This document shows positions 9,301 to 16,834 of a stretch of DNA of 46,273 nt, piece after piece; positions within the stretch are counted from its first letter, which is position 1; every line of letters begins with the position of its first letter. Origin of the DNA: Thiotrichales bacterium (GTDB taxonomy: Bacteria > Pseudomonadota > Gammaproteobacteria > Francisellales > CACEW01); assembly GCA_947478525.1 (NCBI GenBank), contig CANJVU010000018.1, positions 1-46,273 on the forward strand. The letters run 5' to 3'. The notes beneath the pieces were generated by a model. The model did no database searches. It worked only from the letters and a program-made list of their open reading frames with translations, and had not been told where the DNA came from. Position numbers and translations under genes: made by a program.

Positions 9301-11049
9301 AGTAGTGGTTAACATTTCTGGTGTTGCCAATAGGCTAGCAAATTGGTTAATAATTGCTTTTGGCGGCATACGCTGTTCCGGACGAGGCGAGAAAGAAAGA
9401 CTCACAGCAGGCGAAGGTTGATAATGCCTAATCAAATGCGCCATCGCCCACAAATCAGGCGGTTGAGCAAAGGCTTGCTTAATCGCAGTAGCCGCATTAA
9501 GGGCATTTTTTTCTGTTGTTGCGGAAAATTGTATACTTGGCACTTCATATACTGCCTCTCCTGGCTGAGACATTTCTCCTCGTAAGGTAAAAAGCAAAAG
9601 CCCGCCCATAAAGGCAGAATAATCAATGTTTACATAAAACGTCCCTGCAAATTGATCCAAAAACCACTGCTCCGTGTGCAATGGCTTGACACCATTGGCA
9701 ATACCTAGCGCAAATAAATGAATGGCGTGCTGCATCAACTTTTGGGAATCCTTTTGAGACATTGATGCAGATGACGATTGTTGTGAAGAAAGGGGGAGCT
9801 TGCTAGCAGTCCGTTGTGTTTGAGCAACAACAGTGTCTGCTGCCGACTTTGAAGCCACCGATTCTGGACGACGTTTTATCATGCCATATACTAAGTGGTC
9901 GAGTGCGTTGAAAGACCTATCAAGGGGCGCACCCCACCCTGAAATATTAGGTGTAATATTTACAATGGATGAATCTCGAATAGAATCAACAAACGGGTGC
10001 GGCATCACAGCCTCAATTCTACCCGCCAAGGTATCACACAATTGATGTGCAATATGTTTTTTAATTTCCTTATACTTTGATTTATCAGAAAAGCCTTGTG
10101 TAGCAGCAAGATGCCTGTAAATATCATGAGGGGTATTATAAGTCTGCATCAGTTTTATAAGAAATTTTTCCGATACCTCTGTTACTAACACCTTGGCAGT
10201 CAATGACAAAGACGCCAGCAGACCAGCAGAATCATTAGCTTGAGAAGGCACTACCGGGACGGCGTCAACAAACAAATAACCACCAGCTTTATGTTCACCA
10301 TGCCCTCCCCCTCCCGACACTGGAGCACTACCTGATGCTGAGACGGGGGCCGTGGAGACTACTGCAACAGCATCAAGAGCTACAACCGCACCCGTTTTTT
10401 CAAGTCTTTTAGCCAACTCTGTACGATAGGCTTGAGCAACTTCTTCAGCCGTCATACGCCTATCGGAAACATCAATATTGAGTGATCGAATACCTAACAT
10501 TTTTACAATTGGTTCTACTGCACAGCTGATTTGGTAACCCAATGCCGGACGGTTATTGGCACGGTAAGTTTCAATACACACATCCAAAACTTCTTCTAAT
10601 AATTGCTTTGGGCTCTTTCCTGTTTGACTATCAACGGTTGCGAAGTTTACTTCTGTGACGTGCTCAACCACACTTTCACAAGCTTCTTTTAATTTTATTA
10701 GATTAGAGTTATAGCCATCTACACTACTTATCGAGGAGTGTCTTCGATCCAAGAGCCGAGCAGTAGTACTCTCTACTTCAACAGCACCAGACAACACAGG
10801 CGGTTGGTAGCTAGTTACGGAATCAACTGCTTCAGGGTCTCTTGCACCAAAGCCAGCATGCGAATCAGTTTTTTCATAGTTACGCATATTGTTAATGGCT
10901 TGCGCTAATTTTTCCAAAGCGCGTTCAAGACCACGATCATCTAATTCTACTACCGCGGCTTGTAGCGGGGAACCTAATAGAGCAGCTGTAGCTGTAGTAT
11001 TATCTAATGAAGAATCACTTCCTGATCCCCTTAATTCTGTTGATAACAT
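6334..11049 (-). CDS. Giant protein of unknown function, 1571 residues
   Basis: One uninterrupted frame preceded by GAGGAG, so it is under selection. I recognise no domain. It is rich in Ala, Ser, Val and Leu, with long helical stretches, low-complexity linkers and lysine-rich patches (KQKKSKRKTAS, KVKAKKSSKAAA). No signal peptide or clear membrane segments are seen. The C-terminus is an Ala-Ser repeat (ASASASAS) encoded by a GAGGCA hexanucleotide repeat at 6348-6376. Size, composition and linkers resemble the 1388-residue OTU protein at 26612-30778 and secreted effectors of intracellular gammaproteobacteria, but no secretion signal can be proven. It separates the lasso B1 and C genes, where a B2 gene would be expected. 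Confidence 0.8.
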   Translation of the reverse strand: MLSTELRGSGSDSSLDNTTATAALLGSPLQAAVVELDDRGLERALEKLAQAINNMRNYEKTDSHAGFGARDPEAVDSVTSYQPPVLSGAVEVESTTARLLDRRHSSISSVDGYNSNLIKLKEACESVVEHVTEVNFATVDSQTGKSPKQLLEEVLDVCIETYRANNRPALGYQISCAVEPIVKMLGIRSLNIDVSDRRMTAEEVAQAYRTELAKRLEKTGAVVALDAVAVVSTAPVSASGSAPVSGGGGHGEHKAGGYLFVDAVPVVPSQANDSAGLLASLSLTAKVLVTEVSEKFLIKLMQTYNTPHDIYRHLAATQGFSDKSKYKEIKKHIAHQLCDTLAGRIEAVMPHPFVDSIRDSSIVNITPNISGWGAPLDRSFNALDHLVYGMIKRRPESVASKSAADTVVAQTQRTASKLPLSSQQSSSASMSQKDSQKLMQHAIHLFALGIANGVKPLHTEQWFLDQFAGTFYVNIDYSAFMGGLLLFTLRGEMSQPGEAVYEVPSIQFSATTEKNALNAATAIKQAFAQPPDLWAMAHLIRHYQPSPAVSLSFSPRPEQRMPPKAIINQFASLLATPEMLTTTSDIKALLSYLVGDQQIKSALTSEAATQLLVALLKGVSSATQLGVAESKDPEPTQQSGTVDPNNIANAVSFLLSFGAKLSSDEAVASISSGIETDAQPLLAASGVVAVEESPVRMIVNLCRLFETMGRAIIRQMFLDLGQAQAQALSAQLSAVGLDRQFLPAAFVNQALFAQLESGNFLGITSFADLQEKVALAGVGAQTVTNQLLAKAVERDQAAVRLFRALLQLNSDDAAIKLEHRTAVLASLQALDGQPKIDFALSLVLPAADVAGDAAPVAASSLFSVAERAGLMNALLVRAMESRNVAMIAQLITAGVNVTPLIGRVAEFTRQQQEQLIGMIQNFWTLVSADHLNALQPTAAGSLTDNTMAFVTAALRQDRLPEGQLTILPAYFRTLSADNVLAEAGRLRAAGVEFNDETKQAIFERVLNQLSAPGAAHVLLVNALLAIDLNAANRGAGEETLLSTLLRMGIQGAETAAAIHFVYQTATSKNLKTLSDALVSGAENARTLLLALIETAPVEGSPVNLANDAAKLLPSLFQGMIERCTMAEIGAVYEALPGGFRLTQESADLMLSAVLAALVAPVAFPAAASMVAAGGAGGDAPAPAVVAVSGESIKQCQPLIEAALLAGAGPQQLVENFANPAVRGALVEMLAPKQKKSKRKTASTAASDTKAGEVGAVALAVSPLRAALQPLFPLLLGVMHDCSAREIMDVAKAVDVSDAAHKQALFDVLLPKMGQEQESTGKVKAKKSSKAAAVVRSLMLPTERLALLQDWLQVDPVLPTRHLPAGASEAQDDVFALFFPMGTKVQSTATQTTKSLFSFSAKPKIEMRDVHSVVKAVTEFKQQDVEAIAALFARVAGVISPDRLFNKIKQHVLLNLNESKERLPNYSHSEQESRNNERDKIIGAVGSVQNLGELSAALVVQYTGVVNMVSVSGLVGALKGFVGVCITASSAPAAAASTMPLFASHAGASDATVVSEGLAAPASASASASTHE
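6346..6376. repeat. GAGGCA hexanucleotide microsatellite in the giant gene
   Basis: About five tandem copies of a 6-bp unit (AGAGGC, last copy GGGGC) encode the Ala-Ser tail of the 1571-residue protein. Slippage changes tail length without shifting the frame. Confidence 0.8.
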
Positions 11050-11183
11050 AATATCTCCTCATTTTTCGTCTATTATTTATATCGTGTTTTAAAGAATATC
11101 ACAACGTTCTTTTTGAAATCGCGGCATAAGGTTAACGAATTTTTTGCTAGAATGCAAGATTAATGCAAGAATAAATCACACAG

Positions 11184-11210
11184 AAAAAAGCCACGCAGTT
11201 TAGATGCGGC
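11184..11210 (-). terminator. Terminator behind a displaced pqqD 3' end
   Basis: On the minus strand an AGCCGCA…TGCGTGGCT stem with a small bulge is followed by six T. It directly follows the displaced PqqD-like coding end at 11211-11244, so it was probably the terminator of the lasso B1 gene. It would now end transcription of the inserted ATPase gene. Confidence 0.6.
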
Positions 11211-11244
11211 TAATCAACTGGTGCTTGGACAATTTTTGGAGGAA
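11202..11244 (-). pseudogene. Displaced 3' end of the PqqD (lasso B1) gene
   Basis: On the minus strand this encodes FLQKLSKHQLISRI and a stop, matching the C-terminus of the intact PqqD protein (FLQELSKHQLI…). At DNA level 11211-11244 matches 12608-12641 at 31 of 34 positions. The ATPase gene 11257-12483 lies exactly between the two copies, its stop codon 12 bp from this remnant. This suggests that the ATPase unit entered the 3' end of the gene and supplied a replacement end, or that the end was duplicated during insertion. Confidence 0.75.
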
Positions 11245-11256
11245 CATCCCCGCTGC

Positions 11257-12483
11257 TTATAACCCATAGGCAATGATGGCATCCAACGATGGAATATAAT
11301 ATTTGCTTTTTCCATGCTTTCTGGTGCTCAACAATTTGGTTTCCAACAGCTTGTTCAATACCTTGCTCGCATATTGTGCCGACTTACCGATTTCTTTAGC
11401 CACGTCAGTACCGGTACACTCATTTTTTTGAACTACCCATTTTAATATTTGAGTTTCAGTGGGTGTTAAATCATTTCTTTCAATCCTTGTTTTTGCTAAT
11501 TGTGTAAGCATTGATTTGGCGATATCAAGCGTCACACGATCCGTTAAATCACCAATATGCAAATGCGCCATTAATCTTGCTAATAACCCAAAAATATAAC
11601 GCAAACGCCCTTTGGTGATATCAAATAGGTACATAAAAACATCCATATCAATAGGAAGCTCCGCCTTTTCATTGGTTCGATAAAAATTAACGCGCCTCAA
11701 TAACATTTCTTTAAACTCATTTTTACTGAGCGGTTGAATAGCAATTTCAAAAGAAATGATGTCATCCAAGCGATCTACTTGTTGTGCAATAAATTTTCTT
11801 AACCCCATATCGCCCACAAATAGCCAACTCATGCCTTTTGTTTGCACATAGTCCCTCAGCGCATTGAATAAATATTTTAAGTGTTGCTCACTGTGTATTG
11901 CCCCCACATCGAGATTGTTCAGCTGAATTAAAATCCCCTGTTTATAGCCAACTGACATAACCAGTGATACCAAGTCTTCCAGATGATGCTGCAATACGCC
12001 TGCTGGTACTAAAATAGGTTGAGACACAACTCCTGCATTTTTGCCATAATTTAATCCAACCCCAAAAGCATCAACACCAAAGCTTCGATAAGTCTCTGCA
12101 ATTCTAACCGATAAGGCTTTAGCATTTTGGAATCGGCTGTCTTTAATAATTTTATCCGCTTCAAAAAGCTCAATTTCGCGTACAATATTTGCTACAACCA
12201 CTGCCAGTAAAGTTTCAATCTGCCATCCCGCATCTACTTTTATTTCATTTCTGGGGGTGAAAAATTGTTTTTGTTGCTGCAATGAAAAACGAATATAGTT
12301 AGCAAAAGAAGTGGTGCCAACACCTCTGGAACCTTCTATTACAATTCGTTGATCTCCATTACTGAGAACGTTAAAGCACATACCCGCTTCTTTTTGATGC
12401 CCCGTGTAAAGCGTTAACGTTTCTCTAACAATAGGGTCGGTGCTTAAGGGATCTGTTTTAAACCCTAAAGATTGCCATTGCAT
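11257..12483 (-). CDS. P-loop ATPase with C-terminal winged helix
   Basis: A 408-residue protein of the AAA/ORC-like type. The Walker A region reads GSRGVGTTS at 51-59, so the usual Lys of GKT/S is Thr57. The sensor region WLFVGD is typical. A C-terminal MarR-like winged helix (about 339-398, LTPTETQILKW…YIPS) could bind DNA. There is no nuclease motif, unlike the other ATPases here. It is framed by a 19-bp inverted repeat upstream and a displaced pqqD 3' end downstream. Loss of the Walker Lys questions ATP hydrolysis, although some relatives may share it. Function unknown. Confidence 0.8.
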   Translation of the reverse strand: MQWQSLGFKTDPLSTDPIVRETLTLYTGHQKEAGMCFNVLSNGDQRIVIEGSRGVGTTSFANYIRFSLQQQKQFFTPRNEIKVDAGWQIETLLAVVVANIVREIELFEADKIIKDSRFQNAKALSVRIAETYRSFGVDAFGVGLNYGKNAGVVSQPILVPAGVLQHHLEDLVSLVMSVGYKQGILIQLNNLDVGAIHSEQHLKYLFNALRDYVQTKGMSWLFVGDMGLRKFIAQQVDRLDDIISFEIAIQPLSKNEFKEMLLRRVNFYRTNEKAELPIDMDVFMYLFDITKGRLRYIFGLLARLMAHLHIGDLTDRVTLDIAKSMLTQLAKTRIERNDLTPTETQILKWVVQKNECTGTDVAKEIGKSAQYASKVLNKLLETKLLSTRKHGKSKYYIPSLDAIIAYGL

Positions 12484-12508
12484 TATTGTTTCCTATCTCA
12501 ATAAACGA

Positions 12509-12565
12509 TAAACCATTATAAACCAAAAAAAGCATGTTAATCAATATTTGGTTTACAATGGTTTA
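12509..12565. repeat. Inverted repeat upstream of the winged-helix ATPase
   Basis: 19-bp arms with one mismatch, core AAACCATTATAAACCAAA (12510-12527) and TTTGGTTTACAATGGTTT (12547-12564), lie 26 bp before the ATG at 12483. This protein has its own DNA-binding domain, so autoregulation at this site is plausible. Confidence 0.85.
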
Positions 12566-12590
12566 ACGTAAGTAAGCGTGAAAATAATGA

Positions 12591-12878
12591 TCAGTTCGCA
12601 TTAAGATTAATCAACTGGTGCTTGGACAGTTCTTGTAGGAACTCGACGACTTCTCGGGCGCAGGTTTCTGCATCGACTTCGTATTCTTGCTGCAGGGTTT
12701 CACACAATTGCGCTACCGTTTGAGTATTTTCCAACAACTGCCAAATGCGCCCCCCAACGGAGTCCATTGAAAAATAATAACCAGACACCATATCGAGCAT
12801 CACCGTTTCGCCGTCCATTTCAGAAGATAATAAATCGCCGCGGCGTTGGATTTGGGTGGTTAAGAGGATTGTTGTCAT
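12591..12878 (-). CDS. PqqD-family RiPP recognition protein (lasso B1)
   Basis: This 95-residue protein has the winged-helix PqqD/RRE fold that binds a RiPP leader and presents it to the other enzymes. Visible family features are the N-terminal strand region with GETVMLDMVSGYYFSMDSVG, then IWQLLE and a leucine-rich C-terminal helix. In lasso systems B1 recruits the leader for the B2 peptidase. A B2 gene normally follows but is absent: the next gene is an ATPase, and a second copy of this gene's 3' end lies beyond it. The start has AGGG about 9 nt upstream. The last few residues (NLNAN) may come from the insertion. Confidence 0.85.
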   Translation of the reverse strand: MTTILLTTQIQRRGDLLSSEMDGETVMLDMVSGYYFSMDSVGGRIWQLLENTQTVAQLCETLQQEYEVDAETCAREVVEFLQELSKHQLINLNAN

Positions 12879-12975
12879 AATAGTAACCCTATGGTTTTTG
12901 TGGTCTGTGCCGATGTTATCATATCTCCATAGCTGAGCCCAGCTTTCTTAAAGAAAAATTGACTATTTTTGACCA

Positions 12976-13016
12976 ACCCTATAAAATGGTCTTACAAAAT
13001 GACTTTTTTATAGGGT
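12976..13016. repeat. Inverted repeat upstream of the ATPase at 13026
   Basis: The arms ACCCTATAAAATGGTC (12976-12991) and GACTTTTTTATAGGGT (13001-13016) match at 14 of 16 positions, ending 9 bp before the start codon. The AAAATGGTC motif recurs at 13023-13031. Its position between two divergent genes means that binding here could affect both. Confidence 0.7.
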
Positions 13017-13025
13017 ATATCAAAA

Positions 13026-14264
13026 ATGGTCACTCAACGATATCTACACAATGCCATGCAGGACATTTGTTTCCCAACGCATAAAATGGCTTTTATTTCT
13101 GGCCCACGACAATGTGGAAAAACCACCTATGCTAAACAAATATTGACCGAACGGGCAAGTGGTGAATATTTCAACTGGGATGAAAAACGTTTTCGCAGCG
13201 GTTGGACTAAAGACCCTCTGAGCACACTGACGGCTGCATTACCCACACCAGAGGATCCTGTCCCTCTGGTTGTACTGGATGAAATTCACAAAGCCAAATC
13301 CTGGAAACGTGATCTGAAAGGTGTATATGACAGCCTGAAAAGCCCCGTTGACATTATTGTCACTGGTAGCGCAAAACTGAATGTCTATCGACGTGGCAGT
13401 GATAGCCTGCTGGGACGCTATCATCATTTTCGTCTACACCCGTTTTCATTGGCAGAGTTATTGCACAACCAACACTCTTGTTCCTGCGATACCTTAATTG
13501 AGGCCGCGTATGAAACAAAAACTCACTCCAATGCTGCAGCACTGGATCATATGGATGCATTGTGGCAATTTGGCCCCTTCCCAACACCGCTTTTTTCCCG
13601 CAGCAAACGTAGTTTACACTTATGGCAACGAGAACGGGTGGAGCGGCTTATTCGAGAAGACCTCAGAGACTTGAGCAGAATTCAAGAGCTCAGTCAGATT
13701 GAAATGTTGGTTTCAATTTTACCCGGGCGCGCCGCTAATGTATTAAGCATCAATGCATTACGCGAGGACTTGGAAGTGGCTTATGCCACGATGAAGCTGT
13801 GGATCAACTACCTCAAATATGTGTACTATCTATTTGAGGTTAAACCTTTTACCCAATCGATTCCACGCGCTTTAAAAAAAGAAGGAAAAATCTATCTATG
13901 GGACTGGAGCGAAATTGAGGAGCCCGGCGCTCGTTTCGAAAATCTGATTGCCTGCCACCTGTTAAAATTCGCCCACTACGCTACCGACACTGGCGAAGCA
14001 AAAGTTGAGTTATGCTACCTGCGCAATAAACAAAAACTCAAAATCGATTTTCTCTTGGTGAAAGATAAAAAGCCATGGCTACCTATTGAAGTGAAATGCT
14101 CAGAAGACACGCTTTCCAAAAACTGGACATTTTATTTTAAACACTTGCCGTGCAAACGTGGCATCCAGGTCATCCAAAAACCGGGGATTAAAAAAATCGT
14201 TAGCGTTGACTCCGGAGAAGTATTGGTGATCAGTGCTGAACTACTATTACCTTTGCTGATTTAA
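13026..14264 (+). CDS. AAA_14 / DUF4143 ATPase with PD-(D/E)XK-like C-terminus
   Basis: A 412-residue member of the COG1373 family. Walker A GPRQCGKTT is at 26-34 and Walker B LVVLDE at 81-86, followed by the DUF4143 region. A nuclease-like motif has Asp341 (KIDF) and E355-x-K357 (IEVKC). The cellular role of the family is unknown. It runs against the lasso operon and its stop codon overlaps that of the lasso kinase by 3 bp, so it fits exactly at the 3' end of that gene. An inverted repeat lies just upstream. Confidence 0.85.
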   Translation: MVTQRYLHNAMQDICFPTHKMAFISGPRQCGKTTYAKQILTERASGEYFNWDEKRFRSGWTKDPLSTLTAALPTPEDPVPLVVLDEIHKAKSWKRDLKGVYDSLKSPVDIIVTGSAKLNVYRRGSDSLLGRYHHFRLHPFSLAELLHNQHSCSCDTLIEAAYETKTHSNAAALDHMDALWQFGPFPTPLFSRSKRSLHLWQRERVERLIREDLRDLSRIQELSQIEMLVSILPGRAANVLSINALREDLEVAYATMKLWINYLKYVYYLFEVKPFTQSIPRALKKEGKIYLWDWSEIEEPGARFENLIACHLLKFAHYATDTGEAKVELCYLRNKQKLKIDFLLVKDKKPWLPIEVKCSEDTLSKNWTFYFKHLPCKRGIQVIQKPGIKKIVSVDSGEVLVISAELLLPLLI

Positions 14265-15130
14265 TCAACCAAAATGGCTTGCATTAATTGTGTTAATAAT
14301 TCCGCGGTCAATGGCCACTGTGGGCGTGTGATGCGGTACAAAGCGGTATGCTTGCATAGCGTTACGCATTGTTGAAAATGTGCCGATTGGCGCTTTAATT
14401 TTGATACGTATTGCGGCCGATAGATATTGTCGTTAATCATGGCAAAACCCGCTGCACCGGTGAGTTTTTGCGGAACGCCTGATGGAAAGTCCAGCACCAG
14501 CTCCACCACTGCTTTCAACGGTACCGGTTGTGGACAGTACTCATTAATAAACGGAACGTGGAATTTTGTTTCTCGATTGGAGATTGGCTTTAACGCAGAA
14601 GTGTCATGATTAAAGTGATCGGCACTTTCTTGCCACAATTTCAAGGCTGGATAACCGGGCACTACCCAAGGTTGTTGTTTTTCATCAAAATATACCGCAG
14701 AGACATCATCGGTTAATAACGCATAACCCTGCTGACGAAAGCCTTCTGCCAGGGTTGATTTACCAATCCCTGAGGGCCCGACAAACACAACAGCAGCTTG
14801 CGGGGTTACCACAATGGCGTTGCCATGCAGCACCAAAAAACCCCGCTGGTGCAGCACCGCACCCATCGCTGAACCCAGCAGATACAACCACAGCGCATCA
14901 AAATCAACGTCATCGGCATAATCCACGGTAATGGTTTTGCCGTGTTGAATCCAATAACGTGCAACGCCCTTAATATCAAAACTGAGTTGCGCTTCATCCG
15001 CCAAGGGTTGCGCAGGCACGCTGCCGCGACAAATCAACACGTCGCACGCCTCCGCTACCAGTCGCTGCAACAGCACCGGGCAGTCAATCTCAGAGGCGAT
15101 GTTGAGTCCAAAGGCACGATAATGGTTCAT
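14261..15130 (-). CDS. HPr-kinase-like lasso peptide kinase
   Basis: A 289-residue protein resembling the catalytic domain of HPr kinase. The P-loop GPSGIGKST is at 118-126, preceded by HGNA (His102), with LLTDDVSAVYF at 139-149 as the second conserved motif. Homologues PadeK and ThcoK phosphorylate the C-terminal Ser of lasso precursors. The precursor at 189-302 ends in Ser, so the same reaction is expected. The start codon overlaps the stop of the ABC transporter gene by 4 bp, indicating translational coupling. It lacks the N-terminal domain of true HprK, and no HPr gene is nearby. Confidence 0.82.
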   Translation of the reverse strand: MNHYRAFGLNIASEIDCPVLLQRLVAEACDVLICRGSVPAQPLADEAQLSFDIKGVARYWIQHGKTITVDYADDVDFDALWLYLLGSAMGAVLHQRGFLVLHGNAIVVTPQAAVVFVGPSGIGKSTLAEGFRQQGYALLTDDVSAVYFDEKQQPWVVPGYPALKLWQESADHFNHDTSALKPISNRETKFHVPFINEYCPQPVPLKAVVELVLDFPSGVPQKLTGAAGFAMINDNIYRPQYVSKLKRQSAHFQQCVTLCKHTALYRITRPQWPLTAELLTQLMQAILVD

Positions 15131-16830
15131 GACGACGTAATGTGGGTTATTTTGCCATGGGCCAATTCTACCACAACGTCTGCAAAATGCGTGGTGGATT
15201 GTCGATGCGTAATCATAATGATGGTCATCTGATCTTTCAGCGTCGATAACTGTTGGTAAACCTGTTCTTCCAATTTCGCATCAAGTTGACACGTGGCTTC
15301 GTCCAAAATCAATAAACGGGGCTTTTTCAGCAAGATGCGAGCCAGCGCCAGGCGTTGCCGCTCACCCCCCGATAATTTAACGCCATGATCACCAATAGGC
15401 GTATCCAACCCCTGCGGCAACCGCTGCACCAGATGATCGGCCATGGCCCATTGTAAGGCTTGCCAAATATCGACTTCGCTGGCATCGGGCTTTGCCCAGA
15501 TCAGATTTTCACGCACCGTACCATTAAACAAAAAGGGCTCTTGCAGACAATACCCCACCTGCTGACGCCAGGTTTTTAATTGTGCTTCACCACAAACCTG
15601 GCCGTCTAATACAATCCGCCCCTGATCTGGCATCAACAAACCGGCAACAATGTCCATCAACGTGCTTTTGCCGGCGCCAGAAGGCCCCACCAATGCGTAA
15701 ATACGGTTGGGCGTCAGCGTCCAGGCAATCTGATGTAATGCCGCATGCGGCGTCTCCACATCATGTTCATAGCTAACCTGATCCAACTGCAAGCGGTGTA
15801 AAAACGTCGGCGGGTTAACGGCAGTCGCTGCTTCACGCTCAGCCTCTGCCGCTGCTTGAGTGGCTTGAATGGCCTCAAACGCCGGCAACATATTCAACAA
15901 CAATTGAAAATCTTGGTGGCTGGAATTAAGTTTTGGCGCCAAACGAGCACAGACCAATAACAACACTAATAATGCGGATAATGGCGTATGCAACCCTTGA
16001 TAGGCAACATAAAAAATCACACTTAACATCACCACCGCCATTGTCTGATAGACCACGCGGGCCAATCCGGTACACCGCACAAACTCTAACTGCTCATGGT
16101 TAACTGCGCGGTTGATCTGATCAAACTGTTGATAGTGCCGTGATTCAGCTGCCATGCTTTTGGACAGCTTTAATCCGTTTAAATGTTTCAGAACCGTTTC
16201 GTACAGGCGCTGCCAATTTAAATGCTGTCGCTGACCATTCTGATACAAGCGCCGGTTGATCACGCGGTTAATCAGATACGCCACAGCGGATAACAGGATG
16301 GCAATCAACGCCACTTGCCAGGACAATGCAATGGCCATGGCACCGTACACGACCACCATCACCAGACCACTCAAAAAAGTTAACAACCGATTGGTGGCAG
16401 TGCTGACACGGGCAATTTCGAACGTCAGCAAATGCGCCAGATTCGATTGTTTCTGACGGCGCAAAAACGCCCAACTTGAGTGCAGCAAGGATTGATATAA
16501 CCGATTGCGCACTTTCTCACAAAATTGCAACTGCACCTGCTGGCTCAACCGCGTGGTCGCATAAGCCACCCAGGCAGAAAAAAACACCAACACACAGTAA
16601 ATCAATAAAACCTCCGGCAAAGTCAACCGGTCATGGTGCACCATCAACCAGTGGTGCAGGTGACTGGTGGCAGTGGCTGGTGCGACCGTATCGATGCCAA
16701 TGATCCCCAGCAACGGAATCAACAGCAACAATCCAAAGCCTTCGAGTAGCGCGGATAGTAGCATCAACAGAAACAACCAAAAACTTTTCCAGCGGGTGAT
16801 GCGCACTAAGCTCAGTAAAAAATTACCCAC
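15127..16830 (-). CDS. ABC exporter of the lasso cluster (protein D)
   Basis: A 567-residue half-transporter: an N-terminal membrane domain (about residues 15-300 with several hydrophobic helices) and a C-terminal ATPase domain. Walker A GPSGAGKST is near 381, signature LSGGE near 487, and Walker B LLILDEAT follows. In lasso clusters such proteins export the mature peptide and give self-immunity. There is no N-terminal peptidase domain, so it cannot replace the missing B2 protease. It lies between the nucleotidyltransferase gene (4-bp gap) and the kinase gene (4-bp overlap). Confidence 0.85.
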   Translation of the reverse strand: MGNFLLSLVRITRWKSFWLFLLMLLSALLEGFGLLLLIPLLGIIGIDTVAPATATSHLHHWLMVHHDRLTLPEVLLIYCVLVFFSAWVAYATTRLSQQVQLQFCEKVRNRLYQSLLHSSWAFLRRQKQSNLAHLLTFEIARVSTATNRLLTFLSGLVMVVVYGAMAIALSWQVALIAILLSAVAYLINRVINRRLYQNGQRQHLNWQRLYETVLKHLNGLKLSKSMAAESRHYQQFDQINRAVNHEQLEFVRCTGLARVVYQTMAVVMLSVIFYVAYQGLHTPLSALLVLLLVCARLAPKLNSSHQDFQLLLNMLPAFEAIQATQAAAEAEREAATAVNPPTFLHRLQLDQVSYEHDVETPHAALHQIAWTLTPNRIYALVGPSGAGKSTLMDIVAGLLMPDQGRIVLDGQVCGEAQLKTWRQQVGYCLQEPFLFNGTVRENLIWAKPDASEVDIWQALQWAMADHLVQRLPQGLDTPIGDHGVKLSGGERQRLALARILLKKPRLLILDEATCQLDAKLEEQVYQQLSTLKDQMTIIMITHRQSTTHFADVVVELAHGKITHITSS

Positions 16831-16834
16831 GACA

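Noticed and set aside
12970..12995. Second displaced end, of the lasso kinase gene, upstream of the ATPase at 13026
   Set aside because: A short CAACC…AAAATGG…CTT similarity to the kinase 3' end needs several gaps and falls within the palindrome; not above chance.
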